A stretch of 64,000 nt of DNA from Erigeron canadensis. Lineage: Eukaryota > Streptophyta > Magnoliopsida > Asterales > Asteraceae. The translations under genes and the position numbers were made by a program. The first letter of the stretch is position 1, and the number at the start of each line of letters is the position of its first letter. The stretch spans positions 31,370,055-31,434,054 of the forward strand of contig NC_057762.1 of the NCBI RefSeq assembly GCF_010389155.1, in the 5' to 3' direction. This document shows, in pieces, positions 12,284 through 24,117 of this stretch. The notes under the pieces were generated by a model. The model worked only from the letters and a program-made list of their open reading frames with translations. It searched no databases and was not told the DNA's origin.

Positions 12284-13663
12284 GAGTAAACGACATAAAT
12301 CGTCCCTGTAGTTTAGTCAAATAGTCACGTTTCATCCATGTGCTTCAATAACGTCATGGATCGTCCTTTATAGGAACAAAAGCTTCATTTTTCGTCCTTT
12401 GACTATTTGACCGGCAGCCCACTTCCGATAGCCTCCCCACGTGACTCTCACGTGAGGGTATTTTAGTATTTTCCTAAACATAAAGGACCAAAGATGATTG
12501 TTTTACTGATATTTGGGAGATATACATACAAATACATGACTGATACACATCACCACCACTAACTTTCATCTTTAATCCAGGAAAAACCTTAAAATCAAAT
12601 ACACATCACCTACCTGATCTTTATCTTTTCATTTTCATCCAAAAACCTAAAATCATATGTGCATACCTAATCTCTATATCTAATAGTTCTATTCCAAAGT
12701 AAATAACTTTCAAATTTTAACCCACAAACCACACATTAAAATTCCAGCCGCCCTTTTTCCTTCTATCCATCATTCCATTGTCAATTTTATGATAGTAAAC
12801 CAGAAACAAGAAAGAAAGAAATATAGAGGTATAAATGAATTAGATCAGTTTTAAAATAATATCCATGTTGGTAGGTAGTTACGGATGCGCGGCTGTAAAA
12901 TTGGGGAGGAAACGTTGCAGTTGTGGCGAGGGGTTGCTACGGTGACGAGAAAGGAAATGAAGCAGCTACAACCGTTGTTGACTGCCGCTGCTAATATGCT
13001 ATCATCATCTCTCTTCTTTTTATCAATATATATATATATATATATATATATGAATCTACACTTCTTTTCTTTTATATGAATTTTCCAAATAGATAGGCAA
13101 TGAAAAGAAAGAAAAAGGCGGTTGAAGTCTTTAGCATATGGAACGTGATTTGTGATTTTGATAAGCAACTGAAAGAATTTTGAGTAGGTTGAATTATATG
13201 TATTTTAATTTTTATTTTGAAGTTTATGAATCTGTTTTTGTGTGTATACATAATTACATATACATACAGATCTTGTTTATATATATATATAGTGTGATGA
13301 TGCTTGAACTTTGAACATTAGATATAAACATAGATACGAAAAAATTAGCTTTTTTTAAATAACTTATTTTGTTGTTGTATATACATATATAGAAACTGAA
13401 AATCAGTTTTTTTTTAATGAAGATGATATAATATAAATACATAATATGATCAAGTTTGGTACTTTATGTTTAGGAAAATACTAAAATATCCTCACGTGGG
13501 AGTCACGTGGGGAGGTCATCGGAGGTGCGCTGCCGGTCAAAAAGTCAAAGGACGAAACATGAAACTTTTGTTCCTATAAAGGACGATCCATGACGTTATT
13601 GAAGCACAGGGACGAAATGTGACTATTTGAGTAAACCACAGGGACGATTTATGTCGTTTACTC
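12284..13663. mobile_element. MULE-type non-autonomous element with ~200-bp terminal inverted repeats
   Basis: The ends are inverted copies. The left runs from GAGTAAACGACATAAATCG to about 12492; the right from about 13455 to CGATTTATGTCGTTTACTC. The repeats match over roughly 200 bp with few differences. Both sides are flanked by the same 9-bp word TATTATTTG (12275-12283 and 13664-13672). Long TIRs with a 9-bp target duplication are the hallmark of Mutator-like elements. The interior has an (AT)n run near 13027-13052 and no transposase, so the element is non-autonomous. Confidence 0.88.
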
Positions 13664-14199
13664 TATTATTTGGGATATAATATATAAAATTTATAATGTG
13701 TTTTCAAAAACATTAAAAAGTTACATAATGTGTTATATGAACATTAATAGTATTAATGACACTTCGCTAACAATGCTGTATTTTTATAAACAAAATGTGT
13801 AGAAAGAATTTAAAGAACGTGTAACAATAGCAAGAACAACGACAAAATGCAAAACAAAAGATGAATCGGGAAAAAAGTATCAAATTAGTTAAAATTTATA
13901 AAAAAAAAAGTTGATGGGAGTACAATGAAATAAAGTACTCAATAACAACTAATTTCCGCTGCCATAAAAAAGTTTTGTAATAGAAAAAATTGTCCTTTTG
14001 ATCAGTAATTAAAAAAAAAGGTGTTTCAGAAAAATGAAATAATGAGAAACATGTTAAACGAAATTAAACCTCAGTCGCCTAAAAAGCGGCAGAGGAAATT
14101 AAGTTGATGTTGTTGTATAAAACATGCAAACTTGGTCTCACTTACTACGAATATCTCTGTAAATTGACTAATAAGGAATATTAATTTTGTGCATGGATC

Positions 14200-14835
14200 T
14201 GTACGTGGACCCGGATGAGTCTCATGGATTGTTATCAAAAAATTGAAGAAGAAATTCATAAAGGCAGAAGGTCAAGCCATGTATCTGTTGGACCAGATAG
14301 ACCAACTTTCGGGGGCTCCAATATACATAAAAGCTGGTTGTTAGCAATATACATATTATTAGACAGATCGATCCTCAACTTAATAACAGTTATTTCAATT
14401 GCTCACCTGCTCAAAATGACAGGCTTCTTGAAACTGATCCTGGTTTTGATCGCGTTGAATATACATATCTGCAAAAAAAGATGGCCAAGTATTTGCGTGA
14501 TTATACAATCTCGCTAGTTGAGAAACGTAAAACTGGAGATAAGTTGGCATTAATTGCTGGATTTTGTGATGAGACGTTTTCGATCATGTTATGAAAGGGC
14601 GGGCGTCTATGAGTTATGATGAGCTGAGATGGTGGAGGTTAAGTGTTGTTACTTATATTCATTTAATAATAGTGGTTTTTCTTTACAATTTTTCTTATTT
14701 GTATATATATATTCTTTGCAGTTTAGCCGAGGTATATGGATTACATTTTTTTCGACGTTGGGTGATGCCTATTTCTACGAAACAGCCATAGTAGAAGCCG
14801 TGTTGGATAATATGGCTAAGCAGACCAATTAAGGT
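14200..14835 (+). pseudogene. Unrecognised coding remnant with frameshift
   Basis: From 14361 a frame reads RQIDPQLNNSYFNCSPAQND, LLETDPGFDRVEYTYLQ and KKMAKYLRDYTISLVEKRKT, ending at a TGA near 14594. It looks like real protein in its residue mix. Shifting one base near 14575 continues as DHVMKGRASMSYDELRWWR to a GT donor at 14639. A second segment after the acceptor near 14721 reads FSRGIWITFFSTLGDAYFYE to a TAA at 14832. An upstream frame from 14215 (EEEIHKGRRSSHVSVGPDRP) may belong to it. I do not recognise the family. It is probably a broken gene, or one whose exon structure I misread. Confidence 0.4.
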
Positions 14836-15251
14836 AATCGTATATATATTGCATTAAAATTTATGAACTTTGTCTAATTTTCATGTACATAGATCAACAA
14901 CCTGTATTGAGCGGCATAAGTTAGAACATAGATATTGCATCAATTTCTGGGGTTATGAGTTAGATAATCAGATGTTGCATTTATATATTTTTTTTCTGGG
15001 ATTTGTTTAACTTGCCTCACATTTTGTCGAACCACAAATTCCACAAAACTCCATTCACCTCCATTCTATAAAGAATCAAAAAGGCGAAATGGGAATTGAT
15101 TTTTGATTCTCCAAGTCCATTCTTAGTAGCTAACAAACAAGAGATAGATTCTCAATTCCATTTCTCAGCATTCCATTCTTCCCAACCAAATACCCCCTTA
15201 AACTTAAATAGGAAAATTGATACCTTCATAATTTTGGCAGATATTATCCCA

Positions 15252-16073
15252 TAGGGGTGTTAATCAAACCGTCAAACCGTCAAAACCGGACCAAACCGGG
15301 ATACTTAGATTGGTTTGGTCGGATTGAGTTGTTAAAGCCTGGTCTGACGTTTTAATATTTGAAAAACCGGGTTCCTTGGTCCGGTTACGGTTTGAGCAAA
15401 ACGTAAACCGTCAAAAACCGGACCGGATCAAAAGATATATATGTGTATACATAATATATTTACTTCACATATTTATCAACTTTTAACGAAGATATTCTAC
15501 TTACATATTTTAGTATTATGCGCAATATATTATCAGGTATTTTAGTTAAGATATATTATATAAAAAAAAAAAGTTTTGGTAGACAATTATAAGATATTCT
15601 AATAAACATTTATTTATATTATATATATAAATATACTTTTTCTTTCATTCTTTCCTATTTTTAGTTTATCCTTTTATTTTTTTCATCTTTATTACTCCAC
15701 TATTTTCCACTCAAAGATCAAAATTATAAGACTCGAGTCCTTCATCACCTTTAATATTTCATATTTTGTGAGTATAAAACACAATATAATTGTAACTTTA
15801 TTAGTGTTTTTATTAATAATATTAAGATCATAGTGTTCGTGATATTTATTTGAGTAATAAAAGAAAGAAAAAAATATATATACGAAATATATATGCATAA
15901 AATTATTTGGGGATAAAAATGAAAAAAAAAAAAGAAATCACGAAACCGTTGAACCGGTCAAATCGGACCGGCTTACATGGTTTGGTTTGGTCTGGTTTGG
16001 TTTGAAATAAGTTGAAACCGCGAATCCTGGTTTGGTTTGAGATTTAGTCAAAACCGGACCACGAACACCCCTA
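15252..16073. mobile_element. hAT-type non-autonomous element, 822 bp
   Basis: The element begins TAGGGGTGTTAATC and ends GAACACCCCTA. It is flanked by the 8-bp direct repeat TTATCCCA (15244-15251 and 16074-16081), as expected for hAT elements. Subterminal regions are rich in inverted 'aaaccgg', 'ccggacc' and 'tggtttgg' phrases. The AT-rich centre has no transposase. The short open frame on the minus strand at 15692-15898 is not a convincing gene. Confidence 0.82.
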
Positions 16074-16551
16074 TTATCCCATAGGTTTTTTGGCCAGCCC
16101 TTTTTTATATTTTATATCTAAACCTGGTTGGAATTGAAGTAATTCAAATCAAGATTATCCATGGATTTTAATACAAAGCATCTGCATGGATATTTTGTTT
16201 ACCTGATTAAAATAAAATTATTTCAATAAAGATTTCAATAGTTATCTCTATAGATAATTGATTGGGCTTAAAAAACTTTAAGGAATCCATCATCCAAAAT
16301 ATCATATATCCTTTTCCTAAACCCCTAAATACATATTAAAAAAAAAAAAAAAAAAAAAAAGCCTATTCTTAAAAAAATCTTGATTCTCACTCGCTGACCT
16401 ATCCCGATATCCGAGTTTCGCAACAGGACGATTTATGTAGTTAACGGATTGAAGATGCCTGGCGTTTAAACTTGACTATTGGGTTCTTTCTTTCGAACGC
16501 ATAAGATAGAGTGGATTGAAGAGTGAACCCACAAAACAACCATTTTATTAT

Positions 16552-19500
16552 ATGGGTTCTTCTTCAACATTAACCTTAACATGTTTGCCAAACATTTGCC
16601 CAACTATTTCCCAAAGTAAGAATTACATCATCATCAAAAATCCAACATCATTTCCACATAAAGTTAGTAGTAGAAGCTCTAATAATAAGAATAATGTTAT
16701 AAAGTTTCAATCTTTATTAATATCTTGTAGTAGTAGTAGTAGTAGTAATTTCATTTCCTGTTCAAGAAAACCCAACTGGGTAAGAAAACAAAATGAGCAC
16801 GATGATAAAAAGATCGATTTTTTAGTTGTTAATTTCTATAAATTTGTGTTTATAAAACACCCTGAAGATGAAGTCTCCAAACACCTTCAGTTTCTTGAGG
16901 TGATCCCCCCATTTCATTCTCTCTCTTCTTCTTTTTTTTCTAATATCTTATCTTGTTAGTTTTTTAATATTATATAATATATACATATATATATACACAC
17001 ACACATACATATTATTCTAGTCTTCTGTATATTGTACACAAATTGTAAATATTTGTGGATATTTACATTTCTGAATAATATAATTATGAAGTTGATGAAT
17101 GATGATGGTGTTTTAGGGATATTTGGATGTATAGTTGGACTCAAGTTACTTCTTTGTAAAAGCTAATATAGAGTACCATATATAATAATGACTGTTTAGT
17201 TTAGCTCACTGATTCTAATACTAGTTTTTCGAGTTCCGATAATCACTTCATATAAGCATATAGTAATTTTGTTACCTTGTGGTGATCGCGTATAGGGTCG
17301 TGACATTCATGGTCGGATATACATAAACGAACAAGGAATCAATGCTCAGGTAATTCATTCTTGAAAATCATAATTGCATTGAAGTTTCTTGCCTTTTGTC
17401 ACCCCTTTTTGTGTTTCTATGTTGAACTTTGAACTTAATGAATTCAACACATTCTTAGAATTTAGAGGCGACAAAATGGGTTACTTTTAGGACTTCTTTT
17501 TGGTTTCTGGAATCCTGGTACACCATGGTATAGACACCACCTTTGGTGGGTCAAAAGTTCATTTTGTGAACGCGGACGTGGCTCCTATCAGATGTGTCCA
17601 AAGTTGCTAAAAGTGCTATCAGATAACTAAAACGTCTTGAATCATTTTACTTTAAGTAGCATTTAAACATGCTTGTTTTGATCTTATGTTATACATTAGA
17701 TAAGCTATATATATAATGTAATATAAAAAAAGTCCTCTTTCTGACCCTAACCTGTCAGGGTCCATATTCAGTGTTACCAATTTGACCTTTTACCTGCCCT
17801 GCACGTTTTTTTACCTTTGCCTTAGCTGTCATTCGTGGTGGAATCTGTTCATTTTATGTCAAATACACATAGAATATGGATGCAACCTGATGTATTGATA
17901 GATTCATAAGTTTATTCAATGGTGTTGCAAACACTGATTTGACTTTGAGATAGTTCTTGACTTTTATTGTTAGTAAATATGTGCAGTACAGTGGACCATC
18001 AGAAGATGCTCTTGCATACGTGAGCTGGTTAAAAGAAGATGAGAAGTTTAAAGATATATTAGTTCAAATATCTTCTCCTATTCATAGGCATGCTTTCCCA
18101 AGACTCAAATTGCGGTATAAACCTTCCCTTGTACAGGCAAGCTACCTGTTCTGTTGCTCATTCATCTCATTTTATAGTGTAAAAATAAGTTTTGCTATCG
18201 TAATGCATTCATCTCATATTGTATTGTATTACTATAGTTTTCTAATCATATTCAAAACAATTTATTTATTAAAAAAAGGCAGTTGTGGTAGGCTTTTCTC
18301 ACATGCGTGTCAATGATCATAAACACTAATATGCCGTCATAGGAACTTCTAGCCTTCATGGCAGTTTGGTCATCAATGTTCTCATTAGGGTAATAATTCC
18401 ACCGTAGGGAGCAATAGTTATTAATTCTAGGATAACTTTAATGGTGAATAAATTTTGCCACTGAGATAGAATGAAATGTATGTATCATTGGGCAAGTTAA
18501 TATAGCAACTTGCCAACTAGGCAAAGTATGTGCTGTGATCAACTGATGGATGCTGATGCATATAGAGGACAAAGATCAATAAATAGTGAGTAATAGATTG
18601 GAATAGCCTGCCTCATTGGAAATATAGTATTATGATATGATCCCACATCGGCCAAGTATGGGATTGGTTGGTGGTTAATTAGTCTAGGTGTCCCATCCTC
18701 CTTTGAACTAGCTTTTTGGAGTGAGTTTTACACCTAGCTTATGCTTGATGCGAACCTGTTATGGGATGTGTTCGTATCATATAGCATATAACTACATGAG
18801 CTAATATTACTAAGGATATATGTTCATTTCAAGGCTGTTAGTCTAAATCAATAGCAACGGTACAATTGTCCAGAAGTTGAGTTCAATGTACACGTGACAA
18901 TGGGCGTGGCAGGTACTTGTTCAAAACAGGGTTGGGTTGAAAGAGGCTGGATAGTGTTGACCCTAAGACACCTTTCTAATTTTAATTGCTTTATATAGGT
19001 GTTTCTAATATGATTATCCAAACCTTGAATTAAACAATTAACGAGGTTGTATGTAGTGAAAAAAGACTTTAAGGCAACTTCCGAGCCATTTGACCCATTT
19101 TTCTTTTAACTGATTTGGTGCATCTCAACTGTTTGAGATAAAAGACAACTCAAGCGACTTGGTGATTGGTAAATGGGTCAAGTTGCCACCTCTATGTTTC
19201 AACTCAGGTGTTGTTCAACATTTGTCTGAACATTATTATTAATTTCTTCAGTTGGAAGGAGGGGTATCACATCTTCCTTTGGTTGACTCGTCTATGCGAG
19301 CAACACCTATTACACCAGCTGAATGGAGGAAGAGAGTGGAAGCGGCAAATAACCTTGATGTTTCATCATCTTCCAATCTAAATGGAGATGTCATTCTATT
19401 GGATGTGAGAAATGGTACGTCTTCTCCTTGTTTACTTGTATACTTTGTTATTCAACAAAGCAAGAAACTATTGTTTCGCCACAAAACAAGAATCTACCGA

Positions 19501-21634
19501 GAAGACCATTTATTGTTTCACCTTAAATGAGTTTTCATTGTATTTGTTTGGTTGTTTACGGTATCTCATGCTACTTAAAAATTAGATTATATATTGCTTA
19601 TGTCAAAGAGCAGATTTCAGAAGAGAAATCTCTATATGTTATTCATACATATTATCAATGTCATTTCCCAGCAACAATCTATGTTTATTGTAACGACCTT
19701 TAGACACTGCTCACGTTACAGGTCTTGATTCTTGTTGCCAGGTTATGAATGGGATATTGGTCATTTTCGTGGAGCTCTCCGCCCAAATGTTGACTGTTTC
19801 AGGAGCACAACATTTGGGATTTCTGGATCAGAGGTATAACTTGATCAACATTTGCATAGAAGTCCAGTATTGGTGGACTGCAAATTATGATCATGTGAAG
19901 TTGAGCGTAGAGGTGACAAAATAGGTGGGCTGTGCAGGATGGGTAACATGTCGACACAATTTCAGAAAAGAGTGGAAATATAAAGTGTGATTCAATAACA
20001 TCCAATTTCTGAGTGAATGGCTCAAAATTGTCACCTCTAGAGTGAAATTGTGAACTGCTTTCTCTAATATAAAAGTTCCATAAGCCACCAATTTTTTTCT
20101 AAGTATTTTGATCACATATACGATTTGGTAGTAAAAGGTTCCTAACAATTTGTATTACGTTTATCTACATGATATAGGACATTGCTACAGATCCTTTAGC
20201 TAATGTTAATAAAGAAAACACGGAGATATTAATGTATTGCACAGGAGGCATACGTTGCGACGTATATTCTACTATTCTAAGGTACCCATTTCATCTCTCC
20301 TTATTTTCATTTTGTAATTAATCTGCAATTGATATCAACACGGACTAATTAACAGCATGATGATACTACTTTAAAGGTGGCAAAATGAAGGGTTGGGCAA
20401 TGGGTACGGTCCAAATGGGTAATTGTTGGTACTGGGCAAAACTGATCACTTTCTTGTCAAAATTTTTATCTTGTAAAGAAATAGTTTGTGTTAAATTTAT
20501 GTTATTTTTTTTTATACATAAATAATAAATTGGTCTCTTCTCGGCTCGATTGACATGCTTGACCTGTTTCCTTTTATGCTACTGTGTATTTTATATAGTT
20601 TACCAATTTGACCCATTCATTGAATCATTACCAGAATCTACTCTGTTATTAGTAAATGGGTCAAATTAAAACCTAGGTGGCTCTGTTATATTTCCAGGCA
20701 AATTAGGCTTACAGATCATTGTTTATATTCTGAAACTAGAGTTATATAAATGTGTGAATCTCCTTTCATTAAAAACCTTACATTTTGATAGACAAAGGGG
20801 TTACAAAAAGTTGTACACGTTAAGAGGAGGAATTTCACACTATCTAGAGTCTGAAGGCCCAGTTGAATGGATTGGAAATCTATTTGTATTTGACTCCCGG
20901 CTCTCTTTGCCACCTTCTAAGATTAATCATGATGCCACAAGTAATGGAAGCATAGCACACGAAGTTCATGATAATGTTGTGTTTGCTAAATGCTATATTT
21001 GTGGCTCACAAGTCTCCGAATTGAGGCATCGAAATTGTGCTAATCTCGACTGCAACCTGCTACACTTGTAAGTATATAAAGAACATTATTCTGTTGCATC
21101 CTCAAGACCTCAAATTCATGTGGGTCGAGTAAGTCAAATGTTGAGATCTTCTTGTTATCAACTTATATCATATGTAGCATTTAACTTATTTTCAAACTAA
21201 GATACAGAAAGCAAAAAAAATGTTTGCAGGCTTGGCCTGACCGACTCATTTTAACAAATTAGTCAACCTGCTCATACTGCCACCATCTTCAACAAAATCT
21301 AAAGAACACACTCCTTTTTACGTATTTGGTAACATAAGTAGATATCATATATCATGGAAAAGTTATATATATTAAGGCATTTATGAAGTTCCCAGTCAGC
21401 TCTTTTTTTATTATTATTATAAATCTTGGATTATTCATTTTCTTATATCCTACTCCGTATTTTATGTGATCATAAAAATATGCTACGCTTGTTCCCATTT
21501 TCAGGTGTTGTTCAAGCTGTATCAGTGATTTAAAAGGATGCTGCTCCCCAAACTGTACATCTGCTGCTCGGATTAGACCTGTGCTTCCAGGTCATGAAAG
21601 ATACAAAAAATGGCATCACTACCGAGATACATAG
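16552..21634 (+). CDS. STR8: Rhodanese-like domain protein STR8, chloroplastic (TrhO-like)
   Basis: Eight exons: 16552-16899, 17296-17349, 17987-18136, 19252-19414, 19742-19833, 20178-20281, 20792-21067, 21505-21634; 438 residues. Start ATG 16552 is the first ATG of the open frame and precedes a Ser/Asn-rich, probable plastid transit segment. Order: transit region; the N-terminal domain typical of TrhO (EDEVSKHLQFLE, GRIYINEQGINAQYSG, FPRLKLRYKPSLVQ); the rhodanese domain with ILLDVRNGYEWDIGHF and active-site loop YCTGGIRCD (catalytic Cys); then a Cys-rich C-terminus (CYICG, CCSSC, CC). Bacterial TrhO hydroxylates uridine 34 of tRNA; the same role in plastids is inference. Intron 3 starts with GC (CAG/GCAAGC at 18137), a GC-AG intron that keeps the conserved SLVQ-LEGG junction. 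The length is close to the Arabidopsis protein. Confidence 0.94.
18633..18779. mobile_element. Small LTR-like repeat in STR8 intron 3
   Basis: It begins TGATATGATCCCACATCGG and ends GTGTTCGTATCA, so the ends are TG...CA and inverted (TGATA/TATCA). TCCCACATCGG near the 5' end is a phrase common in short plant LTRs. Flanking words (tatta / tatag) are only a weak target duplication. It may be a solo LTR of a miniature retroelement. Confidence 0.45.
19908..20039. mobile_element. Short MITE with TAGAGGTGACAAAAT ends, STR8 intron 5
   Basis: Left end TAGAGGTGACAAAAT and right end AAATTGTCACCTCTA are inverted copies, 132 bp apart. A clear 8-bp duplication is not visible. Related 'gacccat', 'gggtcaaa' and 'gccacct' phrases recur in introns near 19080, 20375-20680, 26130, 26440, 27330, 34940-35220 and 37080, suggesting a family of intronic elements, probably hAT-derived. 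Confidence 0.5.
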
Positions 21635-22160
21635 AGAGGGAGCTACACAAGCGGATTTAGTTGACCAGTATTGTAAACAAGTATGGGTGTATTTTGGTAA
21701 CCTTCAGTTTTCAACCATTTGAAGGAAGCATGTAGTCCGATTATATTTATGTTTTCTTATTGTGATTGATGTATACGAGTTGCAGAATATGGCTTATATC
21801 ATCCTCATTGGGTGCGACTAGGTTGTAAAGTTACATATTAAAGTTGTTAATTTTGACATGCATGTGGTCAGTTCTGTGCACTCACTGCGCTTTTTTGGTC
21901 TATCCCCTTGTTGCAATATTATGTAAAGTAGTTTGGTCAAATATGGCTAAAAAAATTAGAGTAAGAACATAAAAAGTGACATTTTCAGTATAATATCTCA
22001 GTTAAGGACAGCATCAGAGTTAAAATTAGTTTTGACTGTGAGCAAATTGAAAGTTTTAATATTATTGTAATCCTTGGCAAATTAGAATTCTGATAGTTCG
22101 ATTAAAAACCAACAAGACAGATTGAGCACTTTGGATTTTGTTTTGTCCATGCAAGCTCAA
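21635..22160. other. STR8 3' flank, no gene
   Basis: AT-rich sequence following the STR8 stop codon, presumably the 3' UTR and then intergenic DNA. Nothing else is recognised. Confidence 0.5.
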
Positions 22161-22169
22161 GCTTAGGTC

Positions 22170-22650
22170 GAGGATGATTCAAAGCTCAATTTGAGAGATA
22201 AAATAGCTTTCAAATATGTATATAGTAGGAGGATTAATAAGCACAATTCAATAACTTAATTAAGTTTGGTTTAGAGAAGGATTTTTTTTTTTTTTTAAAC
22301 AGCGAAGTTAGTATTAGCAGTTAGCATTCGAGACATCACAATGACATCCAATTAGGCAATATGTGATGCTCGAATCACGCATGCCTGGGATGAAACTCAT
22401 GACTCTCGAAAACCCCCCCTAATAATCCACCTCTACAAATGTAGTAAGTGAGATTCAAACCCTGATGGATTTCCCCAAAGTCAAAGACCTTACCAATGAG
22501 CCACCACCCCATTGGCTGGTTTAGAGATGGATTACTTGAGGATGATTCAAGCTCAATTTGAGAGATGAAATACCTAGTAACTATGTATTAAATAGGAGGA
22601 TTAACAAGCACGATCCAATAACTTAATAAAGTTTGGTTTAAAGAAGACCT
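22170..22650. repeat. Direct repeats of ~115 bp flanking the SINE
   Basis: The stretch about 22170-22281 (gaggatgattcaaagctc ... caataacttaattaagtttgg) recurs as about 22537-22650 with small changes. Between them sits the SINE at 22282-22516. The duplication either predates the insertion or arose with it. Confidence 0.6.
22282..22516 (-). mobile_element. tRNA-derived SINE with target-site duplication
   Basis: On the minus strand the element starts near 22515 with CCAATGGGGTGGTGGCTCAT. It carries an A-box-like GTGGCTCATTGGTAAGG and a B-box-like GGGTTTGAATCTC, and ends in a poly-A run (T run 22282-22296 on plus). The flanks TGGTTTAGAGAAGGA (22267-22281) and TGGTTTAGAGATGGA (22517-22531) differ at one base, as expected for an old SINE target duplication. 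Related copies are at about 55226-55346 and 63541-63732. Confidence 0.75.
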
Positions 22651-22826
22651 TTTTTTTTCCAGCTTGAGTTCGAATAAATCGTTATCTATGAGCATCGGTG
22701 ATGTAAAGCTTTTTATATTCTAAAAGGATTTTTAGAAAGGGTTTATCATTGGAAAGATGACATCTTTTGAGAAAGTTTCTAACGTGTTAGTGATTGGTAA
22801 TGCTCTAGGCCTGAAAAACTGAGATA

Positions 22827-22999
22827 CAGTAGAACCTCTATAAATTAATAGTGTTGGGACTGAGATATTTTATTAATTTAACGAGTTATTAATTTATCGA
22901 GTGTAAATTTACAATACTTTTCTTAGGTTGGGACCGGAAAAATTATTAATTTTATTGAAGTATTCATTTATCGATTATTAGTTTATAGAGGTTTGAGTG
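22827..22999. mobile_element. Emigrant/pogo-type MITE
   Basis: The element is 173 bp, starting CAGTAGAACCTCTATAAATT and ending with the inverted form (TTTATAGAGGTTTGAGTG), between TA dinucleotides (22825-22826 and 23000-23001). The CAGTARAACCTCTATAAATTA end is that of the Emigrant/Lemi family of pogo-like MITEs in plants. Confidence 0.82.
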
Positions 23000-24117
23000 T
23001 ATGTTTCAGCCTAGTTTTATACTTTTCTGTACTCGAGTATGACTTTGACTAAATAATATTTTTCCGTTTTGTAGGGATAGGCTGAAAAATGTGCCCACGT
23101 GGTACCATGTATAGATGAAGTGATACACCTCCGGGTTTTTTTTTTTGAACGGCAACAGAATGATACTAAATTACTAAAATAACGAGGGGGAAGTGTGAAG
23201 GCTTTTCCACCTAAGTCGAGTGAATAACAACTCTATACTCACTTTTTTTCATATAACAAATGACAAGGTCAAAAAGTACAATTACAATTACAACTAGCAA
23301 AATATTAGAGGTTGAAAAGTACAATTACAAGTAGCAAGATGCACCACCAGTTTTATTTCTGGAGACAGTGCAAAATCGTCTCAAAAGGTTGCAATATTTT
23401 GTTTGGGAAAGTCCATTTAATATGACTTATTTACAATCTATTAGCATTTGGTACAAGATATTACTAGTCTTTTTTTCTTTCAATCATGAAGTTTAAGAAT
23501 GACATATATGAAATTTTCCGCCATACTTTTAACCAGTCTCGCATAGAGTAGGGGTTTTTTTCACATTTCCGTAAGGCGCATATGACATCATTACAAACTT
23601 CTATTTCACCGGGGTCCTAGACTCCTGGTGCAGTCTGGGTTTAACTCGCATCTATCTTAGAAGCTATGCAACGCCACATATGCATCTTCGATTAACTTAG
23701 GACAATGGCGCTTACTAATATCAAAATCATCTAGCTTGAATCAATATACATCCCCAATATATGGAAACCTCAAACAATTGAACATGTTGGTCCAAAAAAA
23801 AAAAAGCTGAAGACCAACAATGTAAGAAAAAATGTCATTGCCTATGAAAAAACCACCTTATATACATTTTTGAAACAGCTAAATCACAACAATGTTCCAC
23901 TACATTGAGATGAAAGAAAAAATGAAAAAAATTAACTAATTAGTGAGTCAAAGGCCTTTCAAAAAGAAACAAGAATGTTCTTGATCCCTTCTCACTTTTA
24001 GTCGAGCGGCCATCTAATCACTGTCACTACAATGAGACTAAGTGGAAAACCAGCGAGCATCTAGTTAGAAAGAATGGATCTATACCTTCCTGAGTGAGTG
24101 CCAATTAACAGTGAGGG
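23000..24117. other. Intergenic between STR8 and PARC6 (convergent 3' ends)
   Basis: AT-rich, with a T run near 23138-23147 and an A run near 23796. The part next to 24118 is presumably the PARC6 3' UTR. No gene seen. Confidence 0.5.
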
